64,000 nt of DNA from Symsagittifera roscoffensis. Its lineage: Eukaryota > Xenacoelomorpha > Acoela > Convolutidae. The translations under genes and the position numbers were made by a program. Each line of letters begins with the position of its first letter. The first letter of the stretch is position 1. The notes beneath the pieces were generated by a model, which was not told where the DNA came from, searched no databases, and saw only the letters and a list, made by a program, of their open reading frames with translations. Positions 32,770 through 44,559 of the stretch are shown here, in pieces. Location of the stretch: NCBI RefSeq assembly GCF_963678635.1, contig NC_087062.1, positions 21,503,789 to 21,567,788 on the forward strand, given 5' to 3'.

Positions 32770-35700
32770 TTCGACAAGGAAAACTTTTCGATAACTTCAA
32801 CCGAAAGTGCCTGCAAACTAATTGAATGACTGACTCATACGACGATAAAAACCGATGTTGTGAAGCCATTAATAGAAAAAATAGAAGCCATTCAAACTCC
32901 CGTATAAACTATTAAATATCAAAATTCTGAAATTCATAACATCAACTTGCTCAGAATACAATAGCATTTTTTCAGGCAGCAGCCAGCCCACTAAGACATC
33001 TACTAAAGCTTAACAACACAAGACAAGATATTAAAAGAGAAAAAGTTTCACAAACAAATAAAAATTACAGAATATGATAAAAACTTGAAATACACGCGTG
33101 GTCTGCAATTCCTTATTTTCGGAAATATGGAGTATTTGACTTTTGCAAATCTAAATCAGCGGTTGGTAGCGGTAAAATATGTTTTAATTTCTGACGGAAA
33201 GAAAAAGTATACCTCAAAATTTTTCCAGCCGATGTATTCAGTAATTAAACTAGACCTACTTGGAGACGAAGTATTTTTTAACGATTGTTATGAAAAGTCT
33301 TTATCATTCAACTGTGTCATTGTTAAAAAGTCGTAAGTCAATTGGACTTTTTTGATGTCTCTCAAAAATATTAGTCGAAAAGGCACTACTACGCATATAT
33401 GACGCCAAAGAGATTGCTGTGGCATGAAAAACTGTTAGATAGAAATTTTAGAAATGAATGTTTTTCAAGTGCTAAAAAATCTGACGATCAAAATTCAAAA
33501 CTTCTCGGAAATTGAAAATTTTTACCAATTCCAGCTCAGCAAAACGCAAAAAGTTTTTAACAGGTAAATCCAAATATCAGTGAAAAATAAATCCTTCCAA
33601 AAAGTAAAATTCAGACCTCAATTTTGAAAACACGAATGAAAATTGATCAAAATAAAAAAAAATACCGGCAATAGTTTATTTTGTTTTGGGAGGCGAGGAA
33701 CCAGGCAAAAAGAGTAAAAATATGGCTAAAGCAATTAAAAAAGGTAATAATGTTTTCTTGAAATTGACAAAACCTTAAATAAAGTTTTTTGGGACAGGAA
33801 GGAAGGTATAAATTTAGGTGAAATTGGCCGAACGAGAAATAAAAAAACTATTGTGACAAAAGTTTTTAGGAAGCAAATAGAAAATATCCTATGATCACGA
33901 AAATAATCGTAAGCTAATGAAACTTGTGTATTTATAGCAGAAAAAAGAACGCATCACTGAAACAATTCTACATGGACGTAGTGCCGCAAGATTAAACAAA
34001 AATTGTAGTTTCAACTAACGGCCTGCTCGCTGCCATTATTTGCTCAATTTTGGTAATTAAAAATCTGTGTTTCTCAATACTGGGAATCCTCGTAATTATT
34101 TTAATGTGGTTAGAATCACGACTGAAAGGATTTGAACATGAGATTTCACTCGGTCCATTCCCATAATTGTTTGTGCTACCTGATTTTGCCTGGAAGACAA
34201 CAAAAAAGAAAGTTAAGCATAAATAAGCCTGCTCGCTGGCTTTCGTCGCTCGAAATCAGACAAAAAACCAAAAATTTGAACTAGTTTTTCTCGACCTACA
34301 AATTTTATAGGAAATGATTAAATTTGGTTTGAATCACAGCTGAAAGGGCTTTGTTATGAAACATCACTCAAGCCAGTCTGTTGGTTAACTCTGGTTTCTA
34401 ATTTTGCGTGGAAAACAAGAAAAAAAAACGAAAACACACCCGAATACAAAGTTCCTTCCCACTTTCAATGGTCGGAACAAACACTTTCCAGTCCTTGACG
34501 TCAATAGAGATATAGCTGGTTATAACAGTAAAAAAATTGTAATTAAAGGCAGACTTATTTTGGAAAAACAATAAATACAAAATCGCGCTAGTCTGCGATA
34601 AACCAAAAATTAACGAAAATTTTACGAGCTATATAAATATTCAGTTGTGACTGGATTAAAAAAAAACAAAGTTTGCAGCAAATCCGCACAACAATCTAGA
34701 AACTTGAATATTTATAATAAAAAAATAGGAAAATTTAGAAAACTTTTCTCCTGAAGAAAACCAAAGTCTTAAATCAAGAGAAATTATGCTGAACAAATCA
34801 CTGGTTGATGAAACTTTACTCCTACTTGTTAAGAGTGAAAACTTAAAAACCCAGTGACGTTTTCCAATAACATAAACTTCATAAAAAAAGACAATTTGCA
34901 AAATTTAAGGAAATCGCAAATATTCAAAAAGAATCTTATATTCTAAGAAGTTTGACTTAAGGTCGCCGGCAAGTGTTCTAAGCGTGCAATAACTGGCTCT
35001 GAATTTCGTATAAGACCATACCCTCTGTTGGCAAGCTAGCTAAACGCTGGCGCGATGCGACGGTGAGTATATTGCCAGCTGTCCTTTAATGCGAGTTGTT
35101 TTTTATGGTGTGTTGTCTTTTGTTGCGAGTTGTCGTATTACGAAAAATGAAACTTCTTCAACGTTAAGCTACAAATGTTTCAAACGGAATCAGTGATCAA
35201 AACCAACAAAAAACGGAGGTATCGCCGGATGAACTGAATTAAAACGCAAATATATTTGTAACCACAGATATAAAGTGAATAATGCAAAGAACCAAAACAT
35301 TTGCTAAGCTTTTGATGGATATATCAAGAAAATTTACATGCTGTGGCAGGTAGTGGTATCCCAACAAAAATAAGGTGCAGAGCAAGCAAATCAATTCAGG
35401 GCAAAATGTTTATAGCTTCTTTGTAACTCAAACATTAACAAACTGTTTTTTTTTGCACCAGAGGACGACCACAGGGCCATAGGTGTAGTTGAACTGTTGA
35501 TGCAAAACCTCAAACCTAGTTATCAGCCAGGAGAACGGAAACAAAAGTATACGGTTCAAAATCAGAAAAGCATACTTTTTTGATTGAATACAATTAAAAA
35601 AAAACAAGTTCAAATCGAAGAGTACAAATCGAGTTCGCTGGATCATTACCGGTCGAAGCGAATGAAGGCGTATGCACGTTAGCAGACAAGTAGTCAAAAC

Positions 35701-36880
35701 TCCAGACAGCCGAAAATAGTTGCTAACCCCACAGTGGTCATAGTGAATAGATTCATGCAACGCTTTACTGTAAAAATACGGTCTGAAAAAATTTAGGGGC
35801 AGACAAGTACGCACTACCGTGCAAAAACACAACTCTTTTGCTAAGTAATTAAAACCAAACGGTTTTTGCACCGCTGGAAGTTATGGGCCATAGGCTCAGA
35901 CAAAGTCTATTTGTGTCAAGCAAAACGATCCTAAAAACTCGCCGTGCAAAGTAGTATCCGATGTAGCATTCAACACAAAAAAAAAGAGAATTAGGGAACT
36001 TCATCACAAAAAGTAAACTATTCGAGGCTTTTAAGTACTGAAAAGTAAACACGCTTCAACCGAATTAATCAAATAATAAATAATTCATCGAATAATTTAA
36101 GCTGGAGCAATGCCAATCAAAAGATTTGGTCAGGGACCTACAGTTCTGCTGGTTGGATGGCAGGCAAAACCGTTACAAAAAAGGAAGCTACCGGCTAGAT
36201 CTGCAACCAGAAATCCGTATACACAGACATGAAACCATTGTTGAGGTAAAATGTTACACGTCATACCGCAAACTGCTCCTTAGTTACATTTGAACAAATC
36301 GAGAAACCAGATCAATGCTGAAAAAACAGACAACTAAACAGGACTCAAAAGTCCCGGAAAAACTAACACAATCTTGCGTCCACAAAAACAGAAGCTGGTT
36401 CTAAGAAAAGGAGAATCATAAAAGAGCCTCAAAAAAAACAACACATCATCAGTCATATAAACAAGTCGCCAATCAAAAACCAGAGCATATGCAAGTCATA
36501 TTTGAAAACAAAATCTGTGCACAAAACCCCATAAGTTTAATTCAAGAAGAAAATCCAAGAAAAAGTTTAATTCAAGAAGAAAAAAAAATCCGCCGAAAAC
36601 GAAAAATTTAGACATGACGTACAGTTTTTTTTTCTAATGAAAACTGCAAAAGTTGGCGACCAATATGAAAATAAAAAAGAAAAATCGAAAGAAGGAAAAA
36701 CGACGCAAAAGAAGAAAAGTAGTAAAAAAACAGAACGATGGTAAAAGGGCCCAGAGATAACAACACCGAAGAAAAAGAATCTGCTCGCAACCACATGGCT
36801 TAAACGTTTGAGCTCAGTATCAGTTATACGTCTATTGGTACCACAAACAACTACCAGTCTGTTCAGCATTATATCTTTTT
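32770..36880. other. A-rich DNA, no convincing gene
   Basis: Strong A over T excess on plus (in 36301-36540 a hand count gives 117 A and 39 T). The longest frame of the window (minus, 35428-35871, 147 codons) lies here, but its Phe- and Leu-rich composition follows from the T-rich minus strand and it shows no domain, signal peptide or splice context. Plus frame 33085-33336 is equally uninformative. A 28-bp direct duplication (AAGTTTAATTCAAGAAGAAA) is at 36534-36585. Confidence 0.5.
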
Positions 36881-36884
36881 TTTT

Positions 36885-38038
36885 ATAGTTTTTTTTAGTT
36901 CTTTCAATTCTTAACTTTTACACAATAGATGTGAGACGGAATTCAAATAGCTGTAATAAAAATAGCAATGTTTCAATTTTAGATGTTTTTTTTTGCGTAT
37001 TTCCAGATAATTTACAATGCCAAATCAGCGTGTGTTAACCCTGTAGGTAATAAATTTGTTTCATCCAAACAGAATATTTACTAGTACTTTTTTCAAAGCT
37101 TAAAAGTAGAATTCCTTAAGTCTAGAATGGTACTGAAAATCATTTTTCAATTTTTTACAATTAGTTGACAACTTCGTAAGAACTTGTAAAAGAGTTTTGA
37201 TCTTCAGTCATTTACAAATGACGAACCACAACGAAAAACTCCAAATTTTTTTGTTTTTTACCCAATTCTTGTATTCGAAAGCATATAATTGCGGAAATAG
37301 ATAATTGTCAAAACAACCAAATAAGTTCAATTCTGCGTCACATAGGGAATCTGTACATTCGTGGTAACAAGTTTTTGATTATAGTTTTTTGGTTTTCAGA
37401 AAATCAACTGTTGTGTTTGATGTTTGCTCATAAATTCACCACAGAATAGGCAGCTAACTGGTGTTTTTGGCGTTCTTCCAAGATTGGATTTGCTGTCTTT
37501 GGAGTTATGCAATTAAAAACCGAGTCTGTTCCCTTTCTCGAAACCAAATTGATGATTTTTTGTTTTTGAAAAGGTCATAGAAAACAGAAAACATTCGTAG
37601 ATGATGAAGTGCGGCATCGGATCAATTTAATTGCTATATGATTTTAAAATTAAAATCTTAAAATTGTCTCTTCTTGCCGGGAAACACTGGTCTCAATGTT
37701 TCCTTGTTCTTCTTTTATTTATGCGCGGAAGTTTTTCAAACGTAATTTTTCTGTGTTATTTAAATTCTGGAATCAAAAAACTTTTTGTTTGTTTTTGTTC
37801 AGTATGATCTTTTTATTCAAAAGAAGAGAGAACAAAACTGCCTATGAAAATCCCAAGTTTTGTGAACAAATTTCAGAAATTTTTCCAATTGGTTACTTTA
37901 CGGACTGGTTATTGTGATCAGAACTTTCTGAGCTAAATATGAAACATCTCGATATTCCACCGAGGTTGATTTTATGATTTTGTTACAAGATTGGAGATCT
38001 TTTACAACATCTGTTTTTTTCTAAACAATATATATACA
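36885..38038. other. AT-rich DNA, nothing recognised
   Basis: The A over T excess ends near 36.9 kb. Frame 37696-37917 is Phe-rich without any signature. Confidence 0.5.
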
Positions 38039-38040
38039 TA

Positions 38041-38225
38041 TAGGGGCAGATTTAGGGGGGTTGCCTCCCCCCGCAGCCCCTCAATGATTCCAACCCGGTC
38101 GACCCAAAGGGTCTATCTGTGAACTATTTTGAGATGTCCATTTTTGGCGATTTTTTCATCAAAATTTTCCAAAAAGTGTCTAATATGGCACTTTTCGGCC
38201 TGTTTTTTCAAAGTTCTCAACCGGA
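38041..38225 (+). mobile_element. Family A MITE, left end only
   Basis: AGGGGCAGATTTAGGGGGGT, GGTCGACCCAAAGGGTC, ATGTCCATTTTTGGCGA and GGCACTTTTCGGCCTGTTTT. It breaks off at about 38225, without the GCGCGC block or a right terminus. Confidence 0.65.
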
Positions 38226-38238
38226 GCTTAATTCATTA

Positions 38239-38631
38239 AGGTTAACTAACTGAGCTTTGGCCGTCTTACAAGGAGCCACATCCTTAAACACAACACACGT
38301 GTTCGGCTATTTGAATCCGCAATCCTTGGATTACTGGGAATCATCACCATCGATGCCCCAAAGCCTCGCTGTGGAACCACAGTCTCGCAATGGAATGATA
38401 ACCCAAGAGCAACAATTTATTTGGAGTTTTAAAATTAGCATTCAATCTTATAACGCAAAAGCTTCCTTTATGTTATTATTCAGCCATTTAAAAAAAAACA
38501 ATTCAAAGCAAACTCAGGTGAAATCAGATCTCCCCAAAAATGTTCAGCAAATGGCAAAGCTTCTGATTGAAACAAAATATCTTAGAAGTATGGCTTTCAA
38601 CATTTTCAAAATCTTTCAAACTGATATTTAG
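38239..38631 (+). CDS. Hypothetical open frame, doubtful
   Basis: A frame of over 124 codons directly after the family A fragment. Its first half (GATSLNTTHVFGYLNPQSLD and on to EQQFIWSF) has balanced codons; the second half is Lys/Asn-rich and AT-driven. No family, start context or splice site supports it. It may be a remnant of a gene or transposon in the first about 200 bp. Confidence 0.2.
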
Positions 38632-38639
38632 ATAACGCA

Positions 38640-39075
38640 TTTTTGTCCCAACAATTTAAAAAAAATGACATGAAACGTTGACCTGAAGAACACTTCATGC
38701 GTAAAATCTTAAATAGAGTCACAAGACTTTAACTTAAGAAGTGAATGTGTTACTCAAGAGGCCAGAATATTGGCCGATTAATTTACCGATCGAACCATGC
38801 TCAACCGAACACAGTCCGTTCCTAAATTAACCAATTGATTAATCTAAAAAAAACACAATTTTAAGCAGTAAGACAGCAGCAGAACTCTGAATTATGACTC
38901 GGTTAAAAAAATTGTTCAGTGGGTCCAATGAATTTGATTAATTTTCAAATTCAACGAAAAGTATTACTCAAAAAAGCTGGAAAATGTCTGTCAATTGCTT
39001 ATGCAAAGTTTTTTTTGTTTCCAGTTTACTCCGCCAATAAACCAATTTTATTTGTGAATTTTGTTCGAATTCGAT
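38640..39075. other. AT-rich DNA, nothing recognised
   Basis: Ordinary AT-rich spacer up to the family A insertion. Confidence 0.5.
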
Positions 39076-39083
39076 ATAGAGAC

Positions 39084-39434
39084 CAGGAGCGGATTTAGGT
39101 GACGGGGGGGGGGGGGGGGCTCTCAGGTATTCGACCCCCTATGCCGACCCAAAGCGTCCCCCTTTGGCACTTTTTAAGAAATCCATGTTTGGCCGACCGA
39201 CCCTAAAACTTTTCTAAAGGCGCCTTCGCCGCCAATATATACTAACTTTGAGGAAGAGCACGCGCCAAAAAAACGCATTTTTTTTTGAAAAAAATGCCCA
39301 AAAACAGTCTTTATCGTGTTCTAGGACCGCTCGGAAACTGAAATTGGTCGACCTATTAAAAAAAGGTAGTTAAAATTTTCAAAACTTTTTAAAAATCCGC
39401 CTCCCCCCTTGAGAAAAACTTAGATTCGCCCCTG
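39084..39434 (+). mobile_element. Family A hAT-like MITE, complete with target duplication
   Basis: Ends CAGGAGCGGATTTAGG and TAGATTCGCCCCTG. The flanking 8-bp ATAGAGAC is exact on both sides (39076-39083 and 39435-39442), the hAT hallmark. Internal blocks: TCGACCCCCTATGCCGACCC, TATATACTAACTTTGAGG, GCGCCAAAAAAACGC. A run of 16 G lies at 39104-39119. 351 bp, no coding capacity. Confidence 0.9.
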
Positions 39435-39442
39435 ATAGAGAC

Positions 39443-40299
39443 CGAATGTATTTAAGACCATTCATGCTCAGGGCTTAAGGTTTTTTTAAAATTTCTATAA
39501 ATGTCGGTCAATGGCAAAACTGCTTTTTAATGGCTTATAAATTCAATCATTAATCGCGTATAAACTCAATCTTATAAACTCAAATTAATTGACTATAATC
39601 TTTTATGTTCTTCTTCGGTGTAAAATTTCGTTCACAAGGTTTTGCTTCAACAACAATATTGAAATTTTACAAGGAAGGTAAACACCCTTAATGCCTTCCA
39701 ACTTCAACAAAAACCTTCAAGCTTTTCACCAAAAATGGATACAATCAGCTAACATTAAACAGGCAAAAATTGCATTTGATAGGAATAGGAGTAAAAATAG
39801 ACTAGATTTCGACGCTGACTAAATTAAGGTGACTAATATAGTTGAAAACTACTTTACCATCTCATCATCTCTTCTCCCACCTTTGAAAAGAAGAAGTTTT
39901 TTTTCATCTCCTCTTCGCCCTCTTGCTTAAGCTGGCTTTGAGATGAAGAGGATCACCTTTCTTAAAGGAAATTAATTCTTAGTAAGAAGGATTGGAGTAC
40001 AATTATAGAACAAATTGACTAAAGGTGAAAACGTACAACTTTTGTTTTATAAAAAGAACCACAATTATGAACTATTACTACGGTCAAATCATTTTTACTT
40101 GATTTTTGACGCCTAGAAAATTTCTCCCGATGAAGAAAATGATTAAGTGAGACTGCTCAAATGTCAGCACTAATGTAGATTTATGCTTGAAGCTTTATCA
40201 GATTTCAAAAAAGTAAAAAGTTTTACATACTGTGAAGAAGGAGCATTAAAGCAATTCTAACAAATAAAAATCAATTGAAACCGCCTTCCTTCAAGCAAG
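39443..40299. other. AT-rich DNA, nothing recognised
   Basis: No coding block, no family member noticed. Confidence 0.5.
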
Positions 40300-40302
40300 C
40301 GC

Positions 40303-40855
40303 GTAGGGTTTTCGCAAGATTTTGAAAAAATCTTCTGGGGCCAATTTTGTAAACTCGCTTTTTTGACTTTTTAGGTCATCCAAAATCATTTATCAAAGTC
40401 TCCCATCCCAAAGCACTATCAGGCCCCATTTTTATTTTAAGAAAACAAAAAAAACTCTTGCTACCCCCTCAAAATTAGTAAATATTGGCACCTATTGCGC
40501 CTTTAAAAAATCTTTTGGGCTCTTCTTCCTCCCCCCCCCCCCCCCACCTCACTCAAGCATGAACTTTATGGTCTAACGAGTGGTTTTAAAAGGTTAATTA
40601 TGAAGACCAAATATGCTTGTTATGGCCTAATTAGTCTGCATGCCAATTTTCACGACAATCGGACAAAGGGAACGGCAACTTCAAATATAAAAATTTGCAG
40701 GTGGGGGGGGGAAAGGAAAAAGAGCCATCTTTTGGTTTTGGTAACCTAAATTGATTACCTAAATTGATGTCATGAAAAACAAACCGGAGGTAGCCCTTTG
40801 TTAGAATCCCTGAGAGGGGGGTCTGCTACTCTCCTAAATCTGCTGCTGCTTTTAA
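40303..40855 (+). mobile_element. Family A MITE split by an insertion
   Basis: The left part (GGGTTTTCGCAAGATTTTG to TTGGCACCTATTGCGCCTTT) runs to about 40520. Then come C15 (40531-40545), about 200 bp of unrelated sequence, and GTGGGGGGGGG; the family A right part (AGAATCCCTGAGAGGGGGG to CTAAATCTGCTGCTG) resumes at about 40785. The C-run and G-run at the edges are an inverted pair. Original termini are mutated. Confidence 0.5.
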
Positions 40856-40861
40856 GTTTGA

Positions 40862-41191
40862 ATGATAAATGGTAAATTATTCGTTTTGTCCAATGGAAAC
40901 TCGGCTCCCACCTCAACCATACAATTTTGTTACCCCACCCCGCCCTTCCAAAACCATATACAAAGCTCTCTCATTAAAAGCCAGTTGCCAGCGCCCTGCT
41001 TTGACGATTTGACGATATATGGCATGTGGATTCAACCGAAAAGTTTGGTTTCCCTACAGAATTTCTGTACCTTTTACAAGAACTGCATAGATAATATTAA
41101 GTTGAGTAAAACTCACATCCGATGTGGCAAAAAAGCACCGATCCATCGTTTATTACGTACTATTTCAGTGCAGAGATTTTTTTATCTCTGA
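40862..41191 (+). CDS. Hypothetical open frame, doubtful
   Basis: 109 codons with an ATG but no recognisable domain; mixed composition including TIQFCYPTPPFQNHIQS. It begins just after the split family A copy. Probably chance. Confidence 0.12.
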   Translation: MINGKLFVLSNGNSAPTSTIQFCYPTPPFQNHIQSSLIKSQLPAPCFDDLTIYGMWIQPKSLVSLQNFCTFYKNCIDNIKLSKTHIRCGKKAPIHRLLRTISVQRFFYL

Positions 41192-41354
41192 TTATATATT
41201 TGATCAGAGTTAAGTGGCGTTGCACAGAGTCTGATGCAGTATTTAACTTCACGAAGCAACTAATTTGCTAATTTGCAGTGAGACCAATCCAGTTTGTTAT
41301 TGGTTGACGAGCCATGTTTTGGATTTCAAGGACTTGTCTCGGATTTCGTTGGAT

Positions 41355-41870
41355 TTCATTACGAGGCCAAGTTGTGCCTTTCTGTGAAATGTAAGCGGAT
41401 TCCGCAACAAGCCAAAAACAGAATTTTCGCAGAATCCGCTAATTGCAACTTTTCTTTGATCTTCTTTGCTGTTTCTGATTCTACTTACAATTAGCTAAAA
41501 ACTGTACTGTTCAAAATTGCTCTAAAAACAGGCATATTTGCGGAAACAGGTAACTTTACAACAAAAAAAATGTGGTATCCGAAACAAAATTTGCGGAATC
41601 CGGAACAGTTTGTGGAATCCACAAACAAATGAAAATACACGTGTTTGGTAAAATTAAGCTGTCGTGGAATCCGCAACTGTAGTGAGAATCCATAAGTTGT
41701 AAGCAGGTTCCACAAATTGCATGCGGAATCCTCTTACATTTACGGATTCAACTTACGTTTTGCACAATCTACTTACAGTTGTGGAATCCAGAACAACTAG
41801 CTATAATCACTTGTTGCGGAATCTGCGGAAACTATGAAGCCAACAAAAACTAAGTTAAAAAGCCTCGTAA
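41355..41870 (+). repeat. Family C element, longest interspersed copy
   Basis: TTACGAGGCCAAGTTGTGCC, TGTAAGCGGATTCCGCAACA, TCGCAGAATCCGC, TTTCTTTGATCTTCTTTG, CAAAATTGCTCTAAAAACAG and repeated (T/G)TGCGGAATCC blocks to about 41830. It aligns with the roughly 330-bp segment inside each 1.3-kb unit at 59-64 kb. A family-specific GCCTCGTAATG also ends the copy (41863), suggesting inverted ends CGAGGC...GCCTCG. Confidence 0.75.
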
Positions 41871-41874
41871 TGTA

Positions 41875-43220
41875 TTTAAATTAGTTTTCCAGAGATAAAT
41901 CAGTAATTTTACAATTCGTACGCTTCAAGAATACCAAAGAAAAACTATTATCGAAAATTCACTCCGCTGTTTTTCCTTCATGAAAATATTTTTTAACTTT
42001 AATTCCACAACACCAAAACACATCTTGCTGAGCATATTAGTTTCATTTTTTCTGGAACTTTATAAGTAACGTTTCTTAAAAGCATATCAAAACAAAATTG
42101 CTCGAGATTATTTTTCCTTCTGACCAAAGTCCGCAACATAAATATAAGTTATTTTTGATTTCTTCTTTAAATAGCGCTTTCACGATTTTGACGTCTTAAA
42201 TAGACAGCATAATTACCAACTAGAAGACAGTAGTCCTACTTAATATTTGTTTTGAAACTTATTGGTTTCTTTTTTTTGGGTCGTTCTAAAAAAAATCAAG
42301 AAATTGGCTGTATACATTATAATTGAACAACCCAAAAACTCAAAAACTATTTGAAAATAATCCCGATTTTATTTATACCACAACTGACAGTAAGGCTTGC
42401 CGGACATCACAGAGATATATAGAAAAATCGTAAAAGAATCTGAAATTGTCGGCATTATTTTCAATTAGATTTAGAAGTTTTGAATTTTGGGTCACATTCT
42501 GATCAAGGTATGAGCCAAAAGTCAATATCAGAACCTTATATGTGTTTGAAAATGGAACCAAAGGTTAAAAGAAACCTAGAAAACATTTTAGCCAATTTGT
42601 TTGGAATATTTGGAGAAAATTATATTGCAAAGATAAAAAATTAAAAATTAGTATTTTCGGTTCCTTCCCTCTCCAGTCTTAGACAATTTGCGATTTTGTC
42701 ATAATCATTTCTAGATTAAAATTTTTTAATTCGGGGAAATATATCTAGATAAAGTTTTTGGGATGGCGTAGTTCTAATTTGTCGACAACATCTTTAAAAC
42801 TTGATAATATTTAGCACTTCATCTTAATTATTCCGATTTACAAAATGAATTGAATTTGGTGTTCTTTATTGCTAGATTAACCGTTTCTTTGGAAAAAGGT
42901 CAATTTGGTAAGACTTGCTGCTATACATACTTCAATTTATTTCAAAAACTGTTCCTCTCCGTACTTTTTGATTGCGAAAAATGCGTTTTTCCTTTACAAT
43001 TAATACTCCTTAACTTTATTCTAGTTTCAATTTTGAAATAAACGAGCCTGATAGATTGAGCTGCAAAAACCTAAAATATTTACAAAACTGTCGTGTTTTT
43101 AGTATGTCGGGTACAAAAATAGGTTTGAACTTTAATTGATATTTTTGCAATATTAACCCTGTCCCATTGTTTTGACAGCTACTCTTCACTTCAAAATTTT
43201 TTCGTTGATGAACTTTGTAA
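41875..43220. other. AT-rich DNA, nothing recognised
   Basis: Frames 42373-42561 (minus) and 42850-43041 (plus) lack any signature. No repeat copy noticed. Confidence 0.5.
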
Positions 43221-43224
43221 ACGT

Positions 43225-43450
43225 TGGTCCCCCTTTGATACATTTTAAGAAATCTACTTATGGCACACCGACCCTAAAGTTTTTCAAAAGGATCCTTCGG
43301 CGCCAATATATACTAACTTTGAAGAGGGGATGGGCGCCAAAAAAATGCAAAGAGCTTGGAAAGTCAATTTGGCTGACCTAAGAAAAGTCGTCAAAAGTTT
43401 CGAAAATTTTTTGAAAATCCCCTCTTGAGAAAATCCTAGATTTGCCCCTG
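43225..43450 (+). mobile_element. Family A MITE, 5'-truncated
   Basis: GTTGGTCCCCCTTTGATACA, CCGACCCTAAAGTTTTTCAA, TCGGCGCCAATATATACTAA CTTTGA, GCGCCAAAAAAATGC, ending CTAGATTTGCCCCTG. The left end and its CAGGGGCGG terminus are absent. Confidence 0.7.
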
Positions 43451-43454
43451 AACT

Positions 43455-44120
43455 TATATCCAAGCCAATGGAACGGGGAGTAATTTGGCATGCTGATCGG
43501 ATTTTATGCTAAATGAGATCAACTCTTCTTAAATTTGCTCAAAGAAGTGAAACCCGTCAAACATATTGCAACAACTGTGTGAGATGAGAGTCCATTTAAG
43601 TAGGCTACTAAATTCTTTCTCGACGTAACTTGGGTTTCAAAAAAATAAATAATGTCTGGGTGTCCGGATATTTTGGTTTCAGTTTTTGTGTTTTCCAGTC
43701 ACATTTACACGGTGGTTTTAATGAACACGATGTGTGGCTGGAGTTCTTTTCTATCAAGTTCACCATGAGTTCAACAAAATTCTCGCTTTAAATAAGCCCA
43801 TACTGGCAGCTTTCAAATTGAACCAAGAGAAAAATACATCGAAAACAGGGCTAGCCGGTGGATGTTCAAAAGCACATGTTCCGACCACATTCTTAGAAAA
43901 AACTACATGAACTTTTTTACTTGAACTAATGTGTTTTTATACGCGGTGTTTTGAAAATATCTGAGCAAAAGCTTAGTATTTAGGCATTTTTCAATACTTA
44001 ACATTGCTTTTTGTAAGGTAGGCCTATTCAAAAACAGTTTTCTTCATAAAAAGACAAGATAAACAAAGAAAAAGCGATAACTGACAATTCAAAATTTTTT
44101 TCTGAAGTTTCATATTTTTT
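43455..44120. other. AT-rich DNA, nothing recognised
   Basis: Ordinary spacer. A 25-bp tandem duplication (CTTCATACGCTATAGTAAAA) follows at 44124-44171. Confidence 0.5.
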
Positions 44121-44171
44121 GAACCTTCATACGCTATAGTAAAAAAACCTTCATACGCTATAGTAAAAAAA

Positions 44172-44212
44172 TCCACCCCGAGCACAGACATTCCTTTACT
44201 TTAGTTACGAAA
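44172..44212 (+). repeat. Family B 3'-end fragment
   Basis: CCACCCCGAGCACAGACATT to CGAAAGTTGGAACAAG. It directly abuts the start of the next family B copy, a head-to-tail junction identical in form to that at 12030. Confidence 0.7.
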
Positions 44213-44555
44213 GTTGGAACAAGCCTGCTCTTACAGGGCGAAGCCCTGAATGTTCCGACTGCCTTTTGAGGTTTATGGAGCAGTAATTACAAAAAAATTA
44301 AATGTAATAAAACAAAATGAACAAAACTTTTTCTAAAATTTCAAACTTTTTATGAAAATCATCACCCCACACGCCATATAAAGTACAAAAGGAGAGATTT
44401 TGCTCATTTTAACAAATTAATTATGGCAAATAAGGCTATTTCAACTACCAACTTGGAACAATTTCTAAGACGGATTAAATCTCCGCTTGAGCGAAACCCA
44501 CCCCGAGCACAAATATTCTGTTACTTTCGTATCGAAAGTCGGAACAACAATAACC
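44213..44555 (+). repeat. Family B element with internal deletion
   Basis: CTGCTCTTACAGGGCGAAGC CC, TTCCGACTGCCTTTTGAGG, CACCCCACACGCCATATAAA, TCTCCGCTTGAGCG, then straight to AAACCCACCCCGAGCACAAA and CGAAAGTCGGAACAACAA. About 190 bp between the ACGCG block and the 3' end is missing. Confidence 0.8.
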
Positions 44556-44559
44556 AAGC

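Noticed and set aside
35428-35871. 147-codon minus frame, the longest in the window, as a gene
   Set aside because: Phe/Leu/Ser-rich composition follows from the T-rich minus strand of a skewed block. No domain, splice site or start context.
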